In this document: one piece after another, positions 9,833 to 19,384 of the stretch | How the letters are laid out: every line of letters begins with the position of its first letter | Numbering within the stretch: the stretch's first letter is position 1 | NCBI GenBank assembly: GCA_022573715.1 | Contig: JACZTL010000012.1 | Span: forward strand, 1 to 64,000 | Source: Bacteroidota bacterium | GTDB lineage: Bacteria; Bacteroidota; Ignavibacteria; Ignavibacteriales; Ignavibacteriaceae | Reading direction: 5' to 3' | DNA length: 64,000 nt | Notes under the pieces: generated by a model | Seen by the model: the letters and a program-made list of their open reading frames with translations, nothing else | Databases searched by the model: none | Told to the model about the DNA's origin: nothing | Translations under genes and position numbers: made by a program

Positions 9833-10327
9833 ATGGCAGAAAAAAAGAGATTAAAAGATTTAACGTTTTGGGATAAAATATACATCCCAGCCATATTAAA
9901 TGGTTTGGCTCTTACTTTTAAAAATTTACTCGGACCAAAATTCACGTTAAAATATCCTGAAGAAAAATTTATTCCATCAGGCTCTTACCGAGGGAGCCCT
10001 GTTCTAGTTGTAGAAAAAAACGGTGTTGAAAGATGTGTTGCTTGCGGACTTTGTTCAAGAGTTTGCCCTGCTTTGGCAATAGAAGTTCAAGCCGCTGAAA
10101 CTGAAAATGAAAAAGAAAGATACCCTGAAAAATTTGAGATAAATATGCTTCGCTGTATCTATTGCGGATTTTGTGAAGAAGTTTGTCCCGAAGAAGCAAT
10201 TTTAATGAGCAAAGAATACGAACTTGCTTTTGATAACAGGGAGGATGGAATTTACGGCAAGGATAAATTATTAAAACCTGTTGAAGAATTAAAAGACCGG
10301 ATAGAATTTTTAAGGAGATATAAATAA
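9833..10327 (+). CDS. nuoI: NADH-quinone oxidoreductase subunit I
   Basis: A 164-residue ferredoxin-type subunit carrying two 4Fe-4S motifs, CVACGLCSRVCP and CIYCGFCEEVCPEEAI. These clusters (N6a and N6b) pass electrons toward the terminal N2 cluster of complex I. The N-terminal segment with GLALTFKNLLGPKFTLKYP is the usual amphipathic membrane-contact region. It follows nuoH by 42 bases. nuoJ, K, L, M and N, which normally follow, are absent: the next gene, thrC, converges from the other strand. The rest of complex I must be encoded elsewhere. Confidence 0.96.
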   Translation: MAEKKRLKDLTFWDKIYIPAILNGLALTFKNLLGPKFTLKYPEEKFIPSGSYRGSPVLVVEKNGVERCVACGLCSRVCPALAIEVQAAETENEKERYPEKFEINMLRCIYCGFCEEVCPEEAILMSKEYELAFDNREDGIYGKDKLLKPVEELKDRIEFLRRYK

Positions 10328-10409
10328 TAATTGATGTTAAATTTTAAAATATTTTTAAAACAAGTCTTTTTATAATAAAATATTTCTCAAACTCATATAA
10401 ACAAACTCA

Positions 10410-11717
10410 TTATTCTCGACTAAGTAAAAATTCTTTAAATAAACTATAAGTTTTAGATAATTTAGTTGAAATTTTTTTTTGTTCTAAACTATGTTTTATA
10501 GAATCAGGAAGATTCACATTAATATTTAAAATGTTTTTTAAGATATCATTAAACTTTGATGGGTGTGCAGTTTCAAGAATAACACCATAATAGTTTTTTG
10601 GGTTTTCTTCTTTGATATATTGTTTAAGAGCTAAAGAAGCAACTGCACCATGAGGGTCAATTAGATAATTATCCTTTTTATAGAGATGCTTAATTTCCTT
10701 CAAAGTATTTTTGTCTGAGTGGTAACTTGAGTTTATATCTTTTACAATTGAGTAGTGTTTTTCATTATAGATTTTCAAAATTCTTATAAAATTACTAGGG
10801 TTTCCCACATCCATTGCATTTGATATGGTTTTGATAGTTGGATTACTTTTAAATATTTTTGTCTTAATATATTTAGAAAAAGCATTATTAATGTTATTTG
10901 CGGCTATAAATTTAGTAATTGGCAGTCCTAATTTTTTTGCAAATAAGCCGGCTGTTAAATTACCTAAATTACCTGACGGAACGGAAAATATTACATTATC
11001 ATATTTATTAGTAATTTGTTTATATGCTTCGAAATAGTAAAAAGATTGAGGTATTAGTCTAGCAATATTAATAGAATTAGCCGAAGTTAAATTATATTTC
11101 TCGTTTATATCTTTATCTACAAAAGCTTTTTTAACTAGATTTTGACAATCATCGAATGATCCTTTAATTTCAAGAGCAGTTATATTATTACCAAAAGTTG
11201 TTAATTGTTTTTCCTGGACTTTGCTTACCATACCACTTGGATAAAGTATATATACGTTTATTCCATCAATGCTATAAAATGCTGATGCTACAGCACTTCC
11301 TGTATCTCCTGAAGTGGCAACTAAGATATCAATTTTATTATTCATCTTATCTACATAATAATTCATAAATTGAGCCATAAATCTTGCACCGAAGTCTTTA
11401 AAAGCTAAAGTTGGTCCATTAAATAATTCCAATATTCCTGTATTTGAATTGAGTTTATATAGTGGGGCTTTAAAATTTATAGCTTTTTCTATTATTGTTT
11501 GTAATGAGTTAGGTGGTATTTTGTCATTAATAAATAATTTTGATATTTCAAATGCAATTTCTTGAAAAGTCAAATTATTAAGATTATTGATGAGTGATTT
11601 TTTTAACGAAGGTATATAATACGGCATTATTAATCCGCCGTCTGAAGCCAACCCCCTCATAATTGCTTCTCTAAAAGAATAATTTAAATTTTGATTATTG
11701 GTGCTGTAGTATTTCAT
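10410..11717 (-). CDS. thrC: Threonine synthase
   Basis: 435 residues. The pyridoxal-phosphate lysine lies in GPTLAFKDFGARFM, the family signature, and the cofactor-phosphate loop is represented by SVPSGNLGNLTAGL. It converts O-phosphohomoserine to threonine and phosphate. It is the last gene of a minus-strand thrA-thrB-thrC operon, only 3 bases after thrB. The protein is rich in Lys, Asn and Ile, and the DNA is more AT-rich than the neighbouring nuo genes. Confidence 0.95.
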   Translation of the reverse strand: MKYYSTNNQNLNYSFREAIMRGLASDGGLIMPYYIPSLKKSLINNLNNLTFQEIAFEISKLFINDKIPPNSLQTIIEKAINFKAPLYKLNSNTGILELFNGPTLAFKDFGARFMAQFMNYYVDKMNNKIDILVATSGDTGSAVASAFYSIDGINVYILYPSGMVSKVQEKQLTTFGNNITALEIKGSFDDCQNLVKKAFVDKDINEKYNLTSANSINIARLIPQSFYYFEAYKQITNKYDNVIFSVPSGNLGNLTAGLFAKKLGLPITKFIAANNINNAFSKYIKTKIFKSNPTIKTISNAMDVGNPSNFIRILKIYNEKHYSIVKDINSSYHSDKNTLKEIKHLYKKDNYLIDPHGAVASLALKQYIKEENPKNYYGVILETAHPSKFNDILKNILNINVNLPDSIKHSLEQKKISTKLSKTYSLFKEFLLSRE

Positions 11718-11720
11718 TTA

Positions 11721-12656
11721 TTAGTCAAGAATTTTGGGTCCTCTTTTATTAATTTTTGATATATAAAATATGGTGTTTAATTTTAAATTATCTGTAACAA
11801 GTTTTGCAGCATTTTTAATATTTATTGCCATCGATAAAGAATTAGATAATGCAAAAATTGATGGGCCTGAACCGGAAATACTACACCCCAGAGCACCTGC
11901 TGAAATAGAAGATTTCTTAATTTCTTGAAATCCTTTTATTAATTTTGATCTTATAGGTTCAATTAAAACATCTGTTAAAGATCTAGAAATTATATTATAA
12001 TTACTTGAACTTAAACCATAAATTAAACCAGCAAGGTTTCCTGTTTGTTGTATAACTTTACTAAGTTCTACTTTTTTTGGTAGAATTTTTCTTGCATAAC
12101 TAGTCTTAATTTCAATTTGAGGATAAATAATTGTACAATAAAGGTTATTCGGGTATTTTATCTTAATAATATCTATAGGATTATAACTCCTAATTAATAT
12201 GAATCCTCCGAATAATGAAGGTGCAACATTATCAGCATGCATACTTCCGCTTGATATTTTTTCCCCTACTAAGGCATGCAATAATAATTGCTTTTTCTTT
12301 AATTTTAAATTTAATAAATGATTTAATGCGTATACTGATGCAACAGAACTTGCGGCGCTTGAGCCTAACCCGCTACCCACACCTATTTTTTTATTAATTG
12401 TTACTTCAATTCCTTCCTTTATCTCGTATTTATTCATTAAAGAAGCTAAAGCTACTGTTGCTGTATTTTTATAAATATTAAAAGGTAATTTCTTCTTTAC
12501 ACCTGTGATTTTATTTATTTTAATTCCTTTTGAATTAGTTAATTTTAATATTACTTCATCTCCTGGGGTTTGTAGTGCGAATCCTAAAATATCATATCCT
12601 GGTCCAACATTGGAAACAGTTGCAGGGGCAAATACTTTTATACTATTTTTACTCAT
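11721..12656 (-). CDS. thrB: Homoserine kinase (GHMP family)
   Basis: 311 residues with the GHMP-kinase ATP loop GSGLGSSAASSVAS around residues 95-108, an N-terminal APATVSNVGPGYDILGFAL substrate-binding segment and the C-terminal GCSISGSGPSIFAL motif. It phosphorylates homoserine to O-phosphohomoserine, the substrate of the adjacent thrC. Length is usual for the family. It lies between thrA (82 bases upstream) and thrC (3 bases downstream) on the minus strand. Confidence 0.96.
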   Translation of the reverse strand: MSKNSIKVFAPATVSNVGPGYDILGFALQTPGDEVILKLTNSKGIKINKITGVKKKLPFNIYKNTATVALASLMNKYEIKEGIEVTINKKIGVGSGLGSSAASSVASVYALNHLLNLKLKKKQLLLHALVGEKISSGSMHADNVAPSLFGGFILIRSYNPIDIIKIKYPNNLYCTIIYPQIEIKTSYARKILPKKVELSKVIQQTGNLAGLIYGLSSSNYNIISRSLTDVLIEPIRSKLIKGFQEIKKSSISAGALGCSISGSGPSIFALSNSLSMAINIKNAAKLVTDNLKLNTIFYISKINKRGPKILD

Positions 12657-12738
12657 TATTACAAATATATTTTTTTAAACAAAAAACTATCACTATTAAT
12701 TATCAAAATATTACAATAAAAGATATTATAATATTATT

Positions 12739-15186
12739 TTATACTAAGTAATTAGATGTTCGCAATATATCTATTAGGATACCGGAAGCTGTAAAATCAG
12801 GGCCAGCTCCAGGTCCTTTAATTACTAGTGGTTCTTTTGAATAAGTTTTTGTTTTTAACGCTATAATATTGTCGGTTTCTGCTATATTATAAAATGAATG
12901 ATTTGCATTTAAAGTTTCTATTTTAACTGATGCTTTCCCATTTTCATATTTAGCAATGTAACAAAGAACTTGATTCATTTTTTTAGCTTGTTCTATTTTT
13001 TTAAGAAATTTGTTGTCTAATTTTTTTAGATTATCTAAAAATATATCTATATCTTTTATTTTTTCTAAATCTTCAGTTAGGAGATTTTCAATTTTTATTT
13101 GATTCATTTCAAATTTAATTCCGGCCTCTCTAATTAGTATTAAAAGTTTTCTTGCAATATCTGTACCCCTTAAATCAACTCTTGGATCAGGTTCAGTATA
13201 TCCTTTTTTCTTTGCAGACAAAACAGATTCTGAAAAAGATTTACCTTTTTTCAATGAATTAAAAATATAACTTACTGATCCGGAAAGAACGCCTTCTATT
13301 TTTGTTATTTTATCTCCATTAGTTATTATGTCTCGAATAGTGTTAATAATTGGTAATGCTGCACCAACATTTGCTCCATATAGAAATTGTACATTATGTT
13401 GTTTTGATATATTTTTTAAATCCAAGTACGTTTGATACTTTCCTGAATTTGCAATTTTATTTGGTGTTACAATAGATATGGATGAAGCTAAGATACTTTT
13501 GTAAAATGATGGTATATAGTCAGATGGTGTACAATCGATAAATATTGAATTCGATTTATTTAATTCTTTCATCCTATCTATGAATTCATTTGCCTTAAAT
13601 TTTTTATTCGATTGAAATAATTTATTTTTCGAATTTTTAATGAAAATTCCATTTTCAATAAAAATCATTTTTTTGCTATTTGCCAAGCCGATTAGTTTAA
13701 TGTTAATTTTAAATTCATTTTGTATATAATTTTTTTGCTTGGAAATTAAATTTAATAATTCACTACCCACCAATCCGGGTCCAATGAGAAATAAATTAAT
13801 AGTTTTTTGTTTTGATAAAAATAAAGCATCGTGCAAAACATTTAATGATTTGCGTAAATATTTTTTTTCTATTACTAACGAAATATTTAATTCAGATGAA
13901 CCTTGTGCTATAGCATGGATATTAATACCATTTTTACCCAGAGATTGGAACACTTTTCCAGAAATGCCAGGTGTCTTTTTCATATTTTCACCGACTACTG
14001 CAATAATAGAAAAATTAGAACTAACTGTAATATTATTAATTTTTTCATCGATTATTTCTAATTTAAATTCTTTTTCAATTAACAGTTTTGCATTATTAGC
14101 TTGTTCGGGTAAAACAGCAAAACAAATACTGTGTTCCGATGAGGCTTGAGTTATTAAAATGATATTAATATTTTTGTCAGCTAAAACTCCAAATAATCTG
14201 GATGCTATTCCCGTAACACCTACCATACCACCACCCTGAACGTTTATAACAGAAATATTATCTATTGAAGAAATTCCTTTTATACAGCAGCTATTATCGT
14301 TAGCTCTTGAAATTATTTCAGTTCCCAATTTCTTTGGATCAAAAGAGTTCTTAATGATTATCTTAATTTTTTTCTTGAGGGCAGGTAGAAGCGTAGGAGG
14401 ATGAATTACATTAGCTCCAAAATGAGATAACTCCATTGCTTCCTCATATGTAATTTTGGGTAAAGTATATGCTTGTTTCACTTTTTTTGGATCTGCTGTT
14501 AATATTCCATTAACATCAGTCCATATTTGTATCTCTTCTACATTAAGAGCAGCTCCTAATATTGATGCAGTATAATCTGAACCACCTCTGCCAAGAGTTG
14601 TTATCTCCCCTTTTTCATTTTCAGCAATAAAACCTGTAACAATTTGACTTTTTTTATGAGATCTAAAATACTCAATAATTTTTTTATTAGTTTTATCAAA
14701 ATTTATGTTAGCGTTTGTAAAATTAGAATCTGTTGTAATTAATTTATTTGCTTCAACATAATCATTATCAATATTTCGGTTTTTTAAAGTCTCACTTATT
14801 ATAAGGCAAGAAAATTTTTCACCAAAACTCATAATATGGTCCAAAGTTCTATCTGTTAATTCTTTAAGCAAATATACACCGTGTAATATCTCGGTTAGTT
14901 CTAAAAATAATTTTGAAATTTTCTTTTTAATTATGGTTGAATTTTTTTTGTTTAATTCATTTATAATATTTAAGTGCATTTTTTCTAGTTTTACTAAAAT
15001 TGTTTTGTACTTTATGTTTTGTTGCAAAGCAAGATGACCTAAAGAAATAAGTTTGTCCGTAACACCTTTTAGAGCAGAAAAAACGACAATTAAATTTTTA
15101 TCTTTCATACTGGATAATATTACAATTACATTCTCTATTTTTTTTGTATTTCCAATAGAAGAACCACCAAATTTAAATACTTTCAT
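12739..15186 (-). CDS. thrA: Bifunctional aspartokinase / homoserine dehydrogenase
   Basis: 815 residues, the normal size for the fused enzyme. Residues 1 to about 290 are the aspartokinase catalytic domain (MKVFKFGGSSIGN; TLGRGGSDYTASILGAAL), about 300-455 the paired ACT regulatory domains (ISVINVQGGGMVGVTGIASR; FSIIAVVGENMKKTPGISGK), and about 460-815 homoserine dehydrogenase (FLIGPGLVGSELLNLI for NAD(P); GADFTASGILIDILR-like end at GAGPDFTASG). It catalyses steps one and three from aspartate to homoserine. Threonine feedback through the ACT domains is expected from the family. The 167-base gap to comM upstream is AT-rich and shows no leader peptide or attenuator that I can recognise. Confidence 0.96.
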   Translation of the reverse strand: MKVFKFGGSSIGNTKKIENVIVILSSMKDKNLIVVFSALKGVTDKLISLGHLALQQNIKYKTILVKLEKMHLNIINELNKKNSTIIKKKISKLFLELTEILHGVYLLKELTDRTLDHIMSFGEKFSCLIISETLKNRNIDNDYVEANKLITTDSNFTNANINFDKTNKKIIEYFRSHKKSQIVTGFIAENEKGEITTLGRGGSDYTASILGAALNVEEIQIWTDVNGILTADPKKVKQAYTLPKITYEEAMELSHFGANVIHPPTLLPALKKKIKIIIKNSFDPKKLGTEIISRANDNSCCIKGISSIDNISVINVQGGGMVGVTGIASRLFGVLADKNINIILITQASSEHSICFAVLPEQANNAKLLIEKEFKLEIIDEKINNITVSSNFSIIAVVGENMKKTPGISGKVFQSLGKNGINIHAIAQGSSELNISLVIEKKYLRKSLNVLHDALFLSKQKTINLFLIGPGLVGSELLNLISKQKNYIQNEFKINIKLIGLANSKKMIFIENGIFIKNSKNKLFQSNKKFKANEFIDRMKELNKSNSIFIDCTPSDYIPSFYKSILASSISIVTPNKIANSGKYQTYLDLKNISKQHNVQFLYGANVGAALPIINTIRDIITNGDKITKIEGVLSGSVSYIFNSLKKGKSFSESVLSAKKKGYTEPDPRVDLRGTDIARKLLILIREAGIKFEMNQIKIENLLTEDLEKIKDIDIFLDNLKKLDNKFLKKIEQAKKMNQVLCYIAKYENGKASVKIETLNANHSFYNIAETDNIIALKTKTYSKEPLVIKGPGAGPDFTASGILIDILRTSNYLV

Positions 15187-15353
15187 ATAATCAACTCAAA
15201 AAATTTATTTATAGTTATTAGTAATTAAAAAATATCTGATGTGTTATATTAGTAATTATTTTTTTTAATGAATAATAATTTAATTTTTTAATAGATATAC
15301 TTTTTGTAAATTACAAATCAGAATATGAATTCAATAACATCGGGGTCAATTAA
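15187..15353. promoter_or_regulatory. Divergent promoter region between thrA and comM
   Basis: This very AT-rich gap lies between divergently transcribed thrA and the comM-like gene, so it must carry both promoters. I looked for a threonine/isoleucine-codon leader and an attenuator hairpin before thrA and found none. No promoter hexamers could be assigned with confidence. Confidence 0.4.
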
Positions 15354-16892
15354 TTGTTTTCAAAATTATATTCAAGTGCAACTCTTGGAATAAACGCATA
15401 TTTAGTCGAAGTAGAAACACACTTTCAAAGGCAGGTGCCTGCATTCACAATTGTCGGTCTCCCCGATAATGTTGTAAAAGAAAGCAGAGAAAGAGTAACA
15501 GCCGCAATTAAAAACAGCGGGTATGAATTTCCCATAAAAAGAATAACCATAAACCTTGCCCCCGCAAATATAAAAAAAGAAGGTAGTGGATTTGATTTAC
15601 CAATTGCGCTTGGTATACTTTCTGCCTCCGAGATTATTAAAAAAGAAAGTTTAATTGACTCAGTATTTTTAGGCGAGCTTTCTTTAGACGGAAGGCTAAG
15701 AAATATTAAAGGTGCACTCTCTATTTCCGCTGAAGCAAAACTGAAAGGAATACGTAAAATATTTTTACCGATTGAGACCGCAAATGAAGCTTCAATTGTT
15801 GAAGGGATTGATGTTTACGGAGTAGCAACCTTAAAAGAAACGGTCCAAATATTAAACGGTGAAATTGAAAAGGCTCCTATTAAAGCCGACACAAAAAGCA
15901 TTTTCTCTCATATAAATAAATACAATCTTGATTTTTCCGATGTGAAGGGACAGGAAAATGTTAAACGTGCTTTGGAAGTTGCCGCGGCAGGTTCTCACAA
16001 TATTTTAATGATTGGTCCTCCCGGTTCGGGTAAGACAATGCTTGCAAAAAGAATTCCCTCAATACTTCCACCAATGACATTTGAAGAAGCATTGGAAACA
16101 ACAAAGATACACTCTGTTGCAGGAATTCTTCCATCAAGTAGAGCTTTAGTTACTGAAAGACCATTCAGAAGTCCACACCACACAATATCAGATGCCGCAC
16201 TAATTGGCGGTGGAACATTTCCAAAACCCGGGGAAGTTTCTTTTGCAAATCACGGTGTTTTGTTTTTGGATGAACTGCCTGAGTTCAAAAAAAATGTTTT
16301 GGAAGTAATGCGACAGCCTCTTGAAGATGCAAGAGTAACTGTGAGCCGTTCTAAACTGTCTTTGGATTTCCCTGCTAATTTTATGCTTTCTGCCGCTATG
16401 AATCCTTGTCCTTGCGGTTTTTTTACTGACCCTAATAAAACCTGTACTTGCTTACCTCAGCAGATACAAAAATATATGTCTAAAATTTCGGGACCGTTAT
16501 TGGATAGAATTGATATCCACATTGAAGTACCGGCTGTTAAGTATAAAGAATTGTCATCAACGGTAAAGGTTGAAACTTCACAACAGATAAGAGAAAGGGT
16601 AATTGCATCGAGAGAAATTCAGTATAAACGATTTGAAAATATACCCGATATTTTCAATAACGGCGGAATGAGTTCAAAAGAAGTAAGACATTATTGTAGT
16701 TTAGATTCTGCTGGTGCTGAACTGTTAAAAATGGCTATGACAAAGTTAGGTCTGTCCGCCAGGGCTTATGATAGAATTTTAAAAGTAAGCCGCACAATTG
16801 CAGACCTGGAAAATTCAGAAAATATTCTTCCTCAACACATTAGCGAAGCAATTCAGTACCGCAGTCTGGATAGGGAATTGTGGAACCATTGA
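15354..16892 (+). CDS. comM: YifB/ComM-type Mg-chelatase-like AAA+ ATPase
   Basis: 512 residues, full length for the family. The N-terminal Lon-protease-like fold domain begins [19 protein letters not shown] with [18 protein letters not shown]. The AAA+ core has Walker [14 protein letters not shown], Walker [12 protein letters not shown], and the Mg-chelatase-type CPCGFFTDP cysteine motif. The C-terminal domain ends in [19 protein letters not shown]. ComM proteins act as hexameric helicases in branch migration during natural transformation in some bacteria; here the role is inferred. The start is a TTG, the only in-frame candidate that leaves the family N-terminus intact. Confidence 0.93.
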   Translation: MFSKLYSSATLGINAYLVEVETHFQRQVPAFTIVGLPDNVVKESRERVTAAIKNSGYEFPIKRITINLAPANIKKEGSGFDLPIALGILSASEIIKKESLIDSVFLGELSLDGRLRNIKGALSISAEAKLKGIRKIFLPIETANEASIVEGIDVYGVATLKETVQILNGEIEKAPIKADTKSIFSHINKYNLDFSDVKGQENVKRALEVAAAGSHNILMIGPPGSGKTMLAKRIPSILPPMTFEEALETTKIHSVAGILPSSRALVTERPFRSPHHTISDAALIGGGTFPKPGEVSFANHGVLFLDELPEFKKNVLEVMRQPLEDARVTVSRSKLSLDFPANFMLSAAMNPCPCGFFTDPNKTCTCLPQQIQKYMSKISGPLLDRIDIHIEVPAVKYKELSSTVKVETSQQIRERVIASREIQYKRFENIPDIFNNGGMSSKEVRHYCSLDSAGAELLKMAMTKLGLSARAYDRILKVSRTIADLENSENILPQHISEAIQYRSLDRELWNH

Positions 16893-16896
16893 TTTT

Positions 16897-17043
16897 TTAT
16901 TTGTAATGAGTCCACATTCTTATAACTTTTAGTGTTTTAATATCATCATAGATTTGATAAACTAATCTATGTTGTATATTTATTCTACGTGAATAAAACC
17001 CGGTTAGATCACCGACTAATTTTTCATAAGGGGGTGGTGTTTT
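16897..17043 (-). pseudogene. Txe/YoeB-family toxin, C-terminal remnant
   Basis: A minus-strand frame of 48 codons reads PPPYEKLVGDLTGFYSRRIN, then IQHRLVYQIYDD and KVIRMWTHYK, ending at the TAA at 16897-16899. This is the catalytic C-terminal half of Txe/YoeB mRNA interferases; the RRINIQHRLVY and MWTHY segments are hallmarks. An in-frame TAA at 17044-17046 cuts off the N-terminal half, and no antitoxin gene lies next to it. The native protein has about 85 residues. It is a decayed toxin-antitoxin module inserted between comM and the lipoprotein gene. Confidence 0.75.
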
Positions 17044-17125
17044 TTATATAGATTTTTCAGATAAAAAAAGTTACTTTTTATATTCAATTTATGTATTGTG
17101 AGTATGAATAAATTATGGAACTAAA

Positions 17126-17878
17126 ATGAAAAGATTAAACCTAATAATAGTAATAATTTCACTTTTTTTAAGTGCTTGTGGAAGTAATTCTTATTTAAGT
17201 AAAATTCCACAGAGTAAGATGATAATTGATGGAAAATTGAATGATTGGTCGGGTGACTTAAAATATATTGAAGATGATAAAGCTGCAATTGGTGTAAAAA
17301 ATGATCAAGAATTTTTATACTTATGCTACACAACAGCCGAAAGGAACAAAATAATGCTAATTTTCACTTCGGGCTTTACTGTTTGGTTGAAACCAGAAAA
17401 TTCAAAAACTTTGGGTTTTCAATTCCCTGTTAGATCCCATGATGAGCCATCGGGGAATTTTAGGACTAGGAAACGTTCAGTGTTTAATTCTGCTTTGTTG
17501 ATAAAAAAATACCTTAAAAATCATAACGAATTTTTAATTCTAAACGATGATAATTTTCCTCTTTATGGAGCAAAATTATCCGGAAATACAGGATACAGTT
17601 TAGGGCTTGGTTACCAAAGTGGCAAATTTATTTATGAATTAAAAATTCCCTTTAAAACATTTTCTGACAAACATATTCCTATAGTTAAAATCCCAAATAA
17701 AAAATTGGAAATTGTTTTTGAATCGGGAGAATTAGAATCCCTATTGCTTGGTAGTAGAAGCAGTTTCCCGGGTGGTAGAGGAGGAAGACGAGGAGGACTT
17801 GGTGCAGCAGGTCCAAGAGGGGGTAATTTTAATATCCCCGAAAAAATTGAGATTTCAATTTATGTGAATTTGAATTAA
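17126..17878 (+). CDS. Lipoprotein with CBM9-like domain and Gly/Arg-rich segment
   Basis: 250 residues. The N-terminus MKRLNLIIVIISLFLSACGS is a lipoprotein signal with lipobox LSAC, so the mature protein starts at Cys18. Residues about 34-190 resemble a carbohydrate-binding family 9 type beta-sandwich: MIIDGKLNDWSGDLKYI followed by VKNDQEFLYLCY is the usual opening. Near residues 210-235 there is a glycine- and arginine-rich stretch (PGGRGGRRGGLGAAGPRGGN), unusual for an envelope protein. The last strand (EKIEISIYVNLN) ends the fold. Neighbours give no functional hint. Probably attached to an outer or inner membrane; ligand unknown. Confidence 0.75.
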   Translation: MKRLNLIIVIISLFLSACGSNSYLSKIPQSKMIIDGKLNDWSGDLKYIEDDKAAIGVKNDQEFLYLCYTTAERNKIMLIFTSGFTVWLKPENSKTLGFQFPVRSHDEPSGNFRTRKRSVFNSALLIKKYLKNHNEFLILNDDNFPLYGAKLSGNTGYSLGLGYQSGKFIYELKIPFKTFSDKHIPIVKIPNKKLEIVFESGELESLLLGSRSSFPGGRGGRRGGLGAAGPRGGNFNIPEKIEISIYVNLN

Positions 17879-17938
17879 GATAATATGAATTTTTATATTT
17901 CTATTGTAATATATTAGCAACAGAATGCGTATTGTTAA

Positions 17939-18922
17939 TTAGTACATTACCAGATAGATTATATAAGCAATGTATCCGCAAAATAATAGTGCGCCTTCCC
18001 ATCTTCTTAAAGTAAATTTTGTTTTGCTTAGAGGCAGAATTAATATAGCAAAAAACATCATAATTGAAAGATCAACCATAGTTATACCTGTATTTACTAT
18101 TGGTCTTATAAGTGAAGAAATTCCAAGGATACTGAGAATGTTAAAAACATTTGAACCTACTGCATTTCCAATTGCAATATCATTTTCATTCTTAAAGGAA
18201 GCTACAACGGAAGTTGTTAACTCGGGCAAGCTTGTACCAAGCGCTACTATTGTTAACCCGATAACTGCCTGACTAACCCCAAAGTTTTCTGCAATCGCTA
18301 CGGCTCCATCAACAAATAAATTTGAACCAAAAACCAGTAACACCAAACCAACCACAATTAATACTAAGGACGTCAATACTTTGTATGGACTCTTGGGAAT
18401 AATTTCTTCAAATTCTTTTATTACTTCTTTATTATCCTTTTTTTTTATCGAGTATTTATAACCCAAAATTATATACACGATTATTCCAATCACCAGCAAA
18501 ACTCCCTCCAAGCGTGTTATAACATCATCTGAAAGTATTAAAAGAAGAATGACACTAACAATAATCATAATTGGGATTTCTCTTTTTATAACCTGGGTTT
18601 TTACACTGAGAGGAGAGATTATAGCAGCCACACCAAGTATAAGTGCGATGTTACAAATATTTGAACCGACAACATTTCCCACCACAATTCCCGGATTTCC
18701 CTCAATTGCTGCCTTAATACTTACAACCAATTCCGGACTGCTCGTAGCGAATGCGACAACCGTTAAACCTACAACAAGCGGAGATATTCCCAGTCTTATT
18801 GCTAAAGATGATGCTCCTCTTACAAGACCTTCGGCGCCAATAAATAAACTGATACTTCCGATAATAATATAAAGTGCTATCTGTATATCATTCATAAACA
18901 AATATTGAATAAATGAGCTCAA
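17939..18922 (-). CDS. K+-dependent or -independent Na+/Ca2+ exchanger family protein
   Basis: An inner-membrane antiporter of the CaCA superfamily (YrbG/CaxA-like) with about ten hydrophobic segments. The two internally repeated alpha motifs are visible: AFATSSPELVVSIKAA in the first half and ALGTSLPELTTSVVAS in the second, each followed by GNVVGSN or GNAVGSN. These carry the acidic cation ligands. A hydrophilic loop (KKKDNKEVIKEFEEI) separates the halves. The 327-residue form starts at a TTG (18922); an ATG at 18893-18895 gives a 318-residue protein starting MNDIQIALYIIIG, which looks closer to the family N-terminus. It converges with the lipoprotein gene. Confidence 0.9.
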   Translation of the reverse strand: MSSFIQYLFMNDIQIALYIIIGSISLFIGAEGLVRGASSLAIRLGISPLVVGLTVVAFATSSPELVVSIKAAIEGNPGIVVGNVVGSNICNIALILGVAAIISPLSVKTQVIKREIPIMIIVSVILLLILSDDVITRLEGVLLVIGIIVYIILGYKYSIKKKDNKEVIKEFEEIIPKSPYKVLTSLVLIVVGLVLLVFGSNLFVDGAVAIAENFGVSQAVIGLTIVALGTSLPELTTSVVASFKNENDIAIGNAVGSNVFNILSILGISSLIRPIVNTGITMVDLSIMMFFAILILPLSKTKFTLRRWEGALLFCGYIAYIIYLVMY

Positions 18923-19029
18923 ATATAGAAATATTTTAGGTCACTTTTACTTTATTGACGGTTGGTAGACATTAACAAAAAATGATTTTAATTAATATTT
19001 ACATTGATTTGAAAGGGTAATAATTTTAA
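18923..19029. other. Intergenic, upstream of the exchanger
   Basis: AT-rich spacer that should contain the promoter of the minus-strand exchanger gene. No gene, repeat or hairpin was recognised in it. It leads into a series of pseudogene remnants. Confidence 0.3.
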
Positions 19030-19170
19030 AAATATTCCGAAGCATTACAGTTAAGATTTCTTCAAACCCTTACTGAAGTTGCATCAGAGAAGAACTCAAC
19101 AATAATTTTTCCGGTTCCTATCGATCTGCTGACTCCTTTTCTCAAAAAGAATAGCGAAGATAAAACCTAA
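19030..19170 (+). pseudogene. Band 7/SPFH (slipin-like) C-terminal remnant
   Basis: A frame open from 19030 to the TAA at 19168-19170 reads [20 protein letters not shown] and then [14 protein letters not shown]. This is the characteristic end of the stomatin/slipin group of SPFH proteins, where a helical QLRYLQTL segment is followed by STIIFPLPIDLL. The preceding 200 or more residues are missing, a TAA at 19027-19029 closes the frame, and no start is present. It marks a deletion or recombination scar. Confidence 0.65.
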
Positions 19171-19384
19171 ATGGAAAAACTTCCGAAATCCTATATAACT
19201 TGGGGTTGTTTATCATTTCTCTTCAAGAAATTATGAAATGGATTAGAGAGGAATAAATATTTTTTTGCCTAGGGATTTTATAATAAAATTTTGACGTTGT
19301 ACCAATGTAGTAGATAGTTGTTTATGTTTGTATTTTAAAATATAGACTTATGGTGGGCAATCGTCCATAAAAACAAATATAAAA
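19171..19384. other. Intergenic between two pseudogenes
   Basis: About 210 bases without a clear gene. A short plus-strand frame ending near 19257 reads FIISLQEIMKWIREE and could be another coding remnant, but it is too short to classify. The rest is AT-rich. Confidence 0.25.

Noticed and set aside
15187-15353. Threonine attenuator or leader peptide before thrA
   Set aside because: No short Thr/Ile-rich frame and no GC-rich hairpin with a T-run were found on the minus strand.
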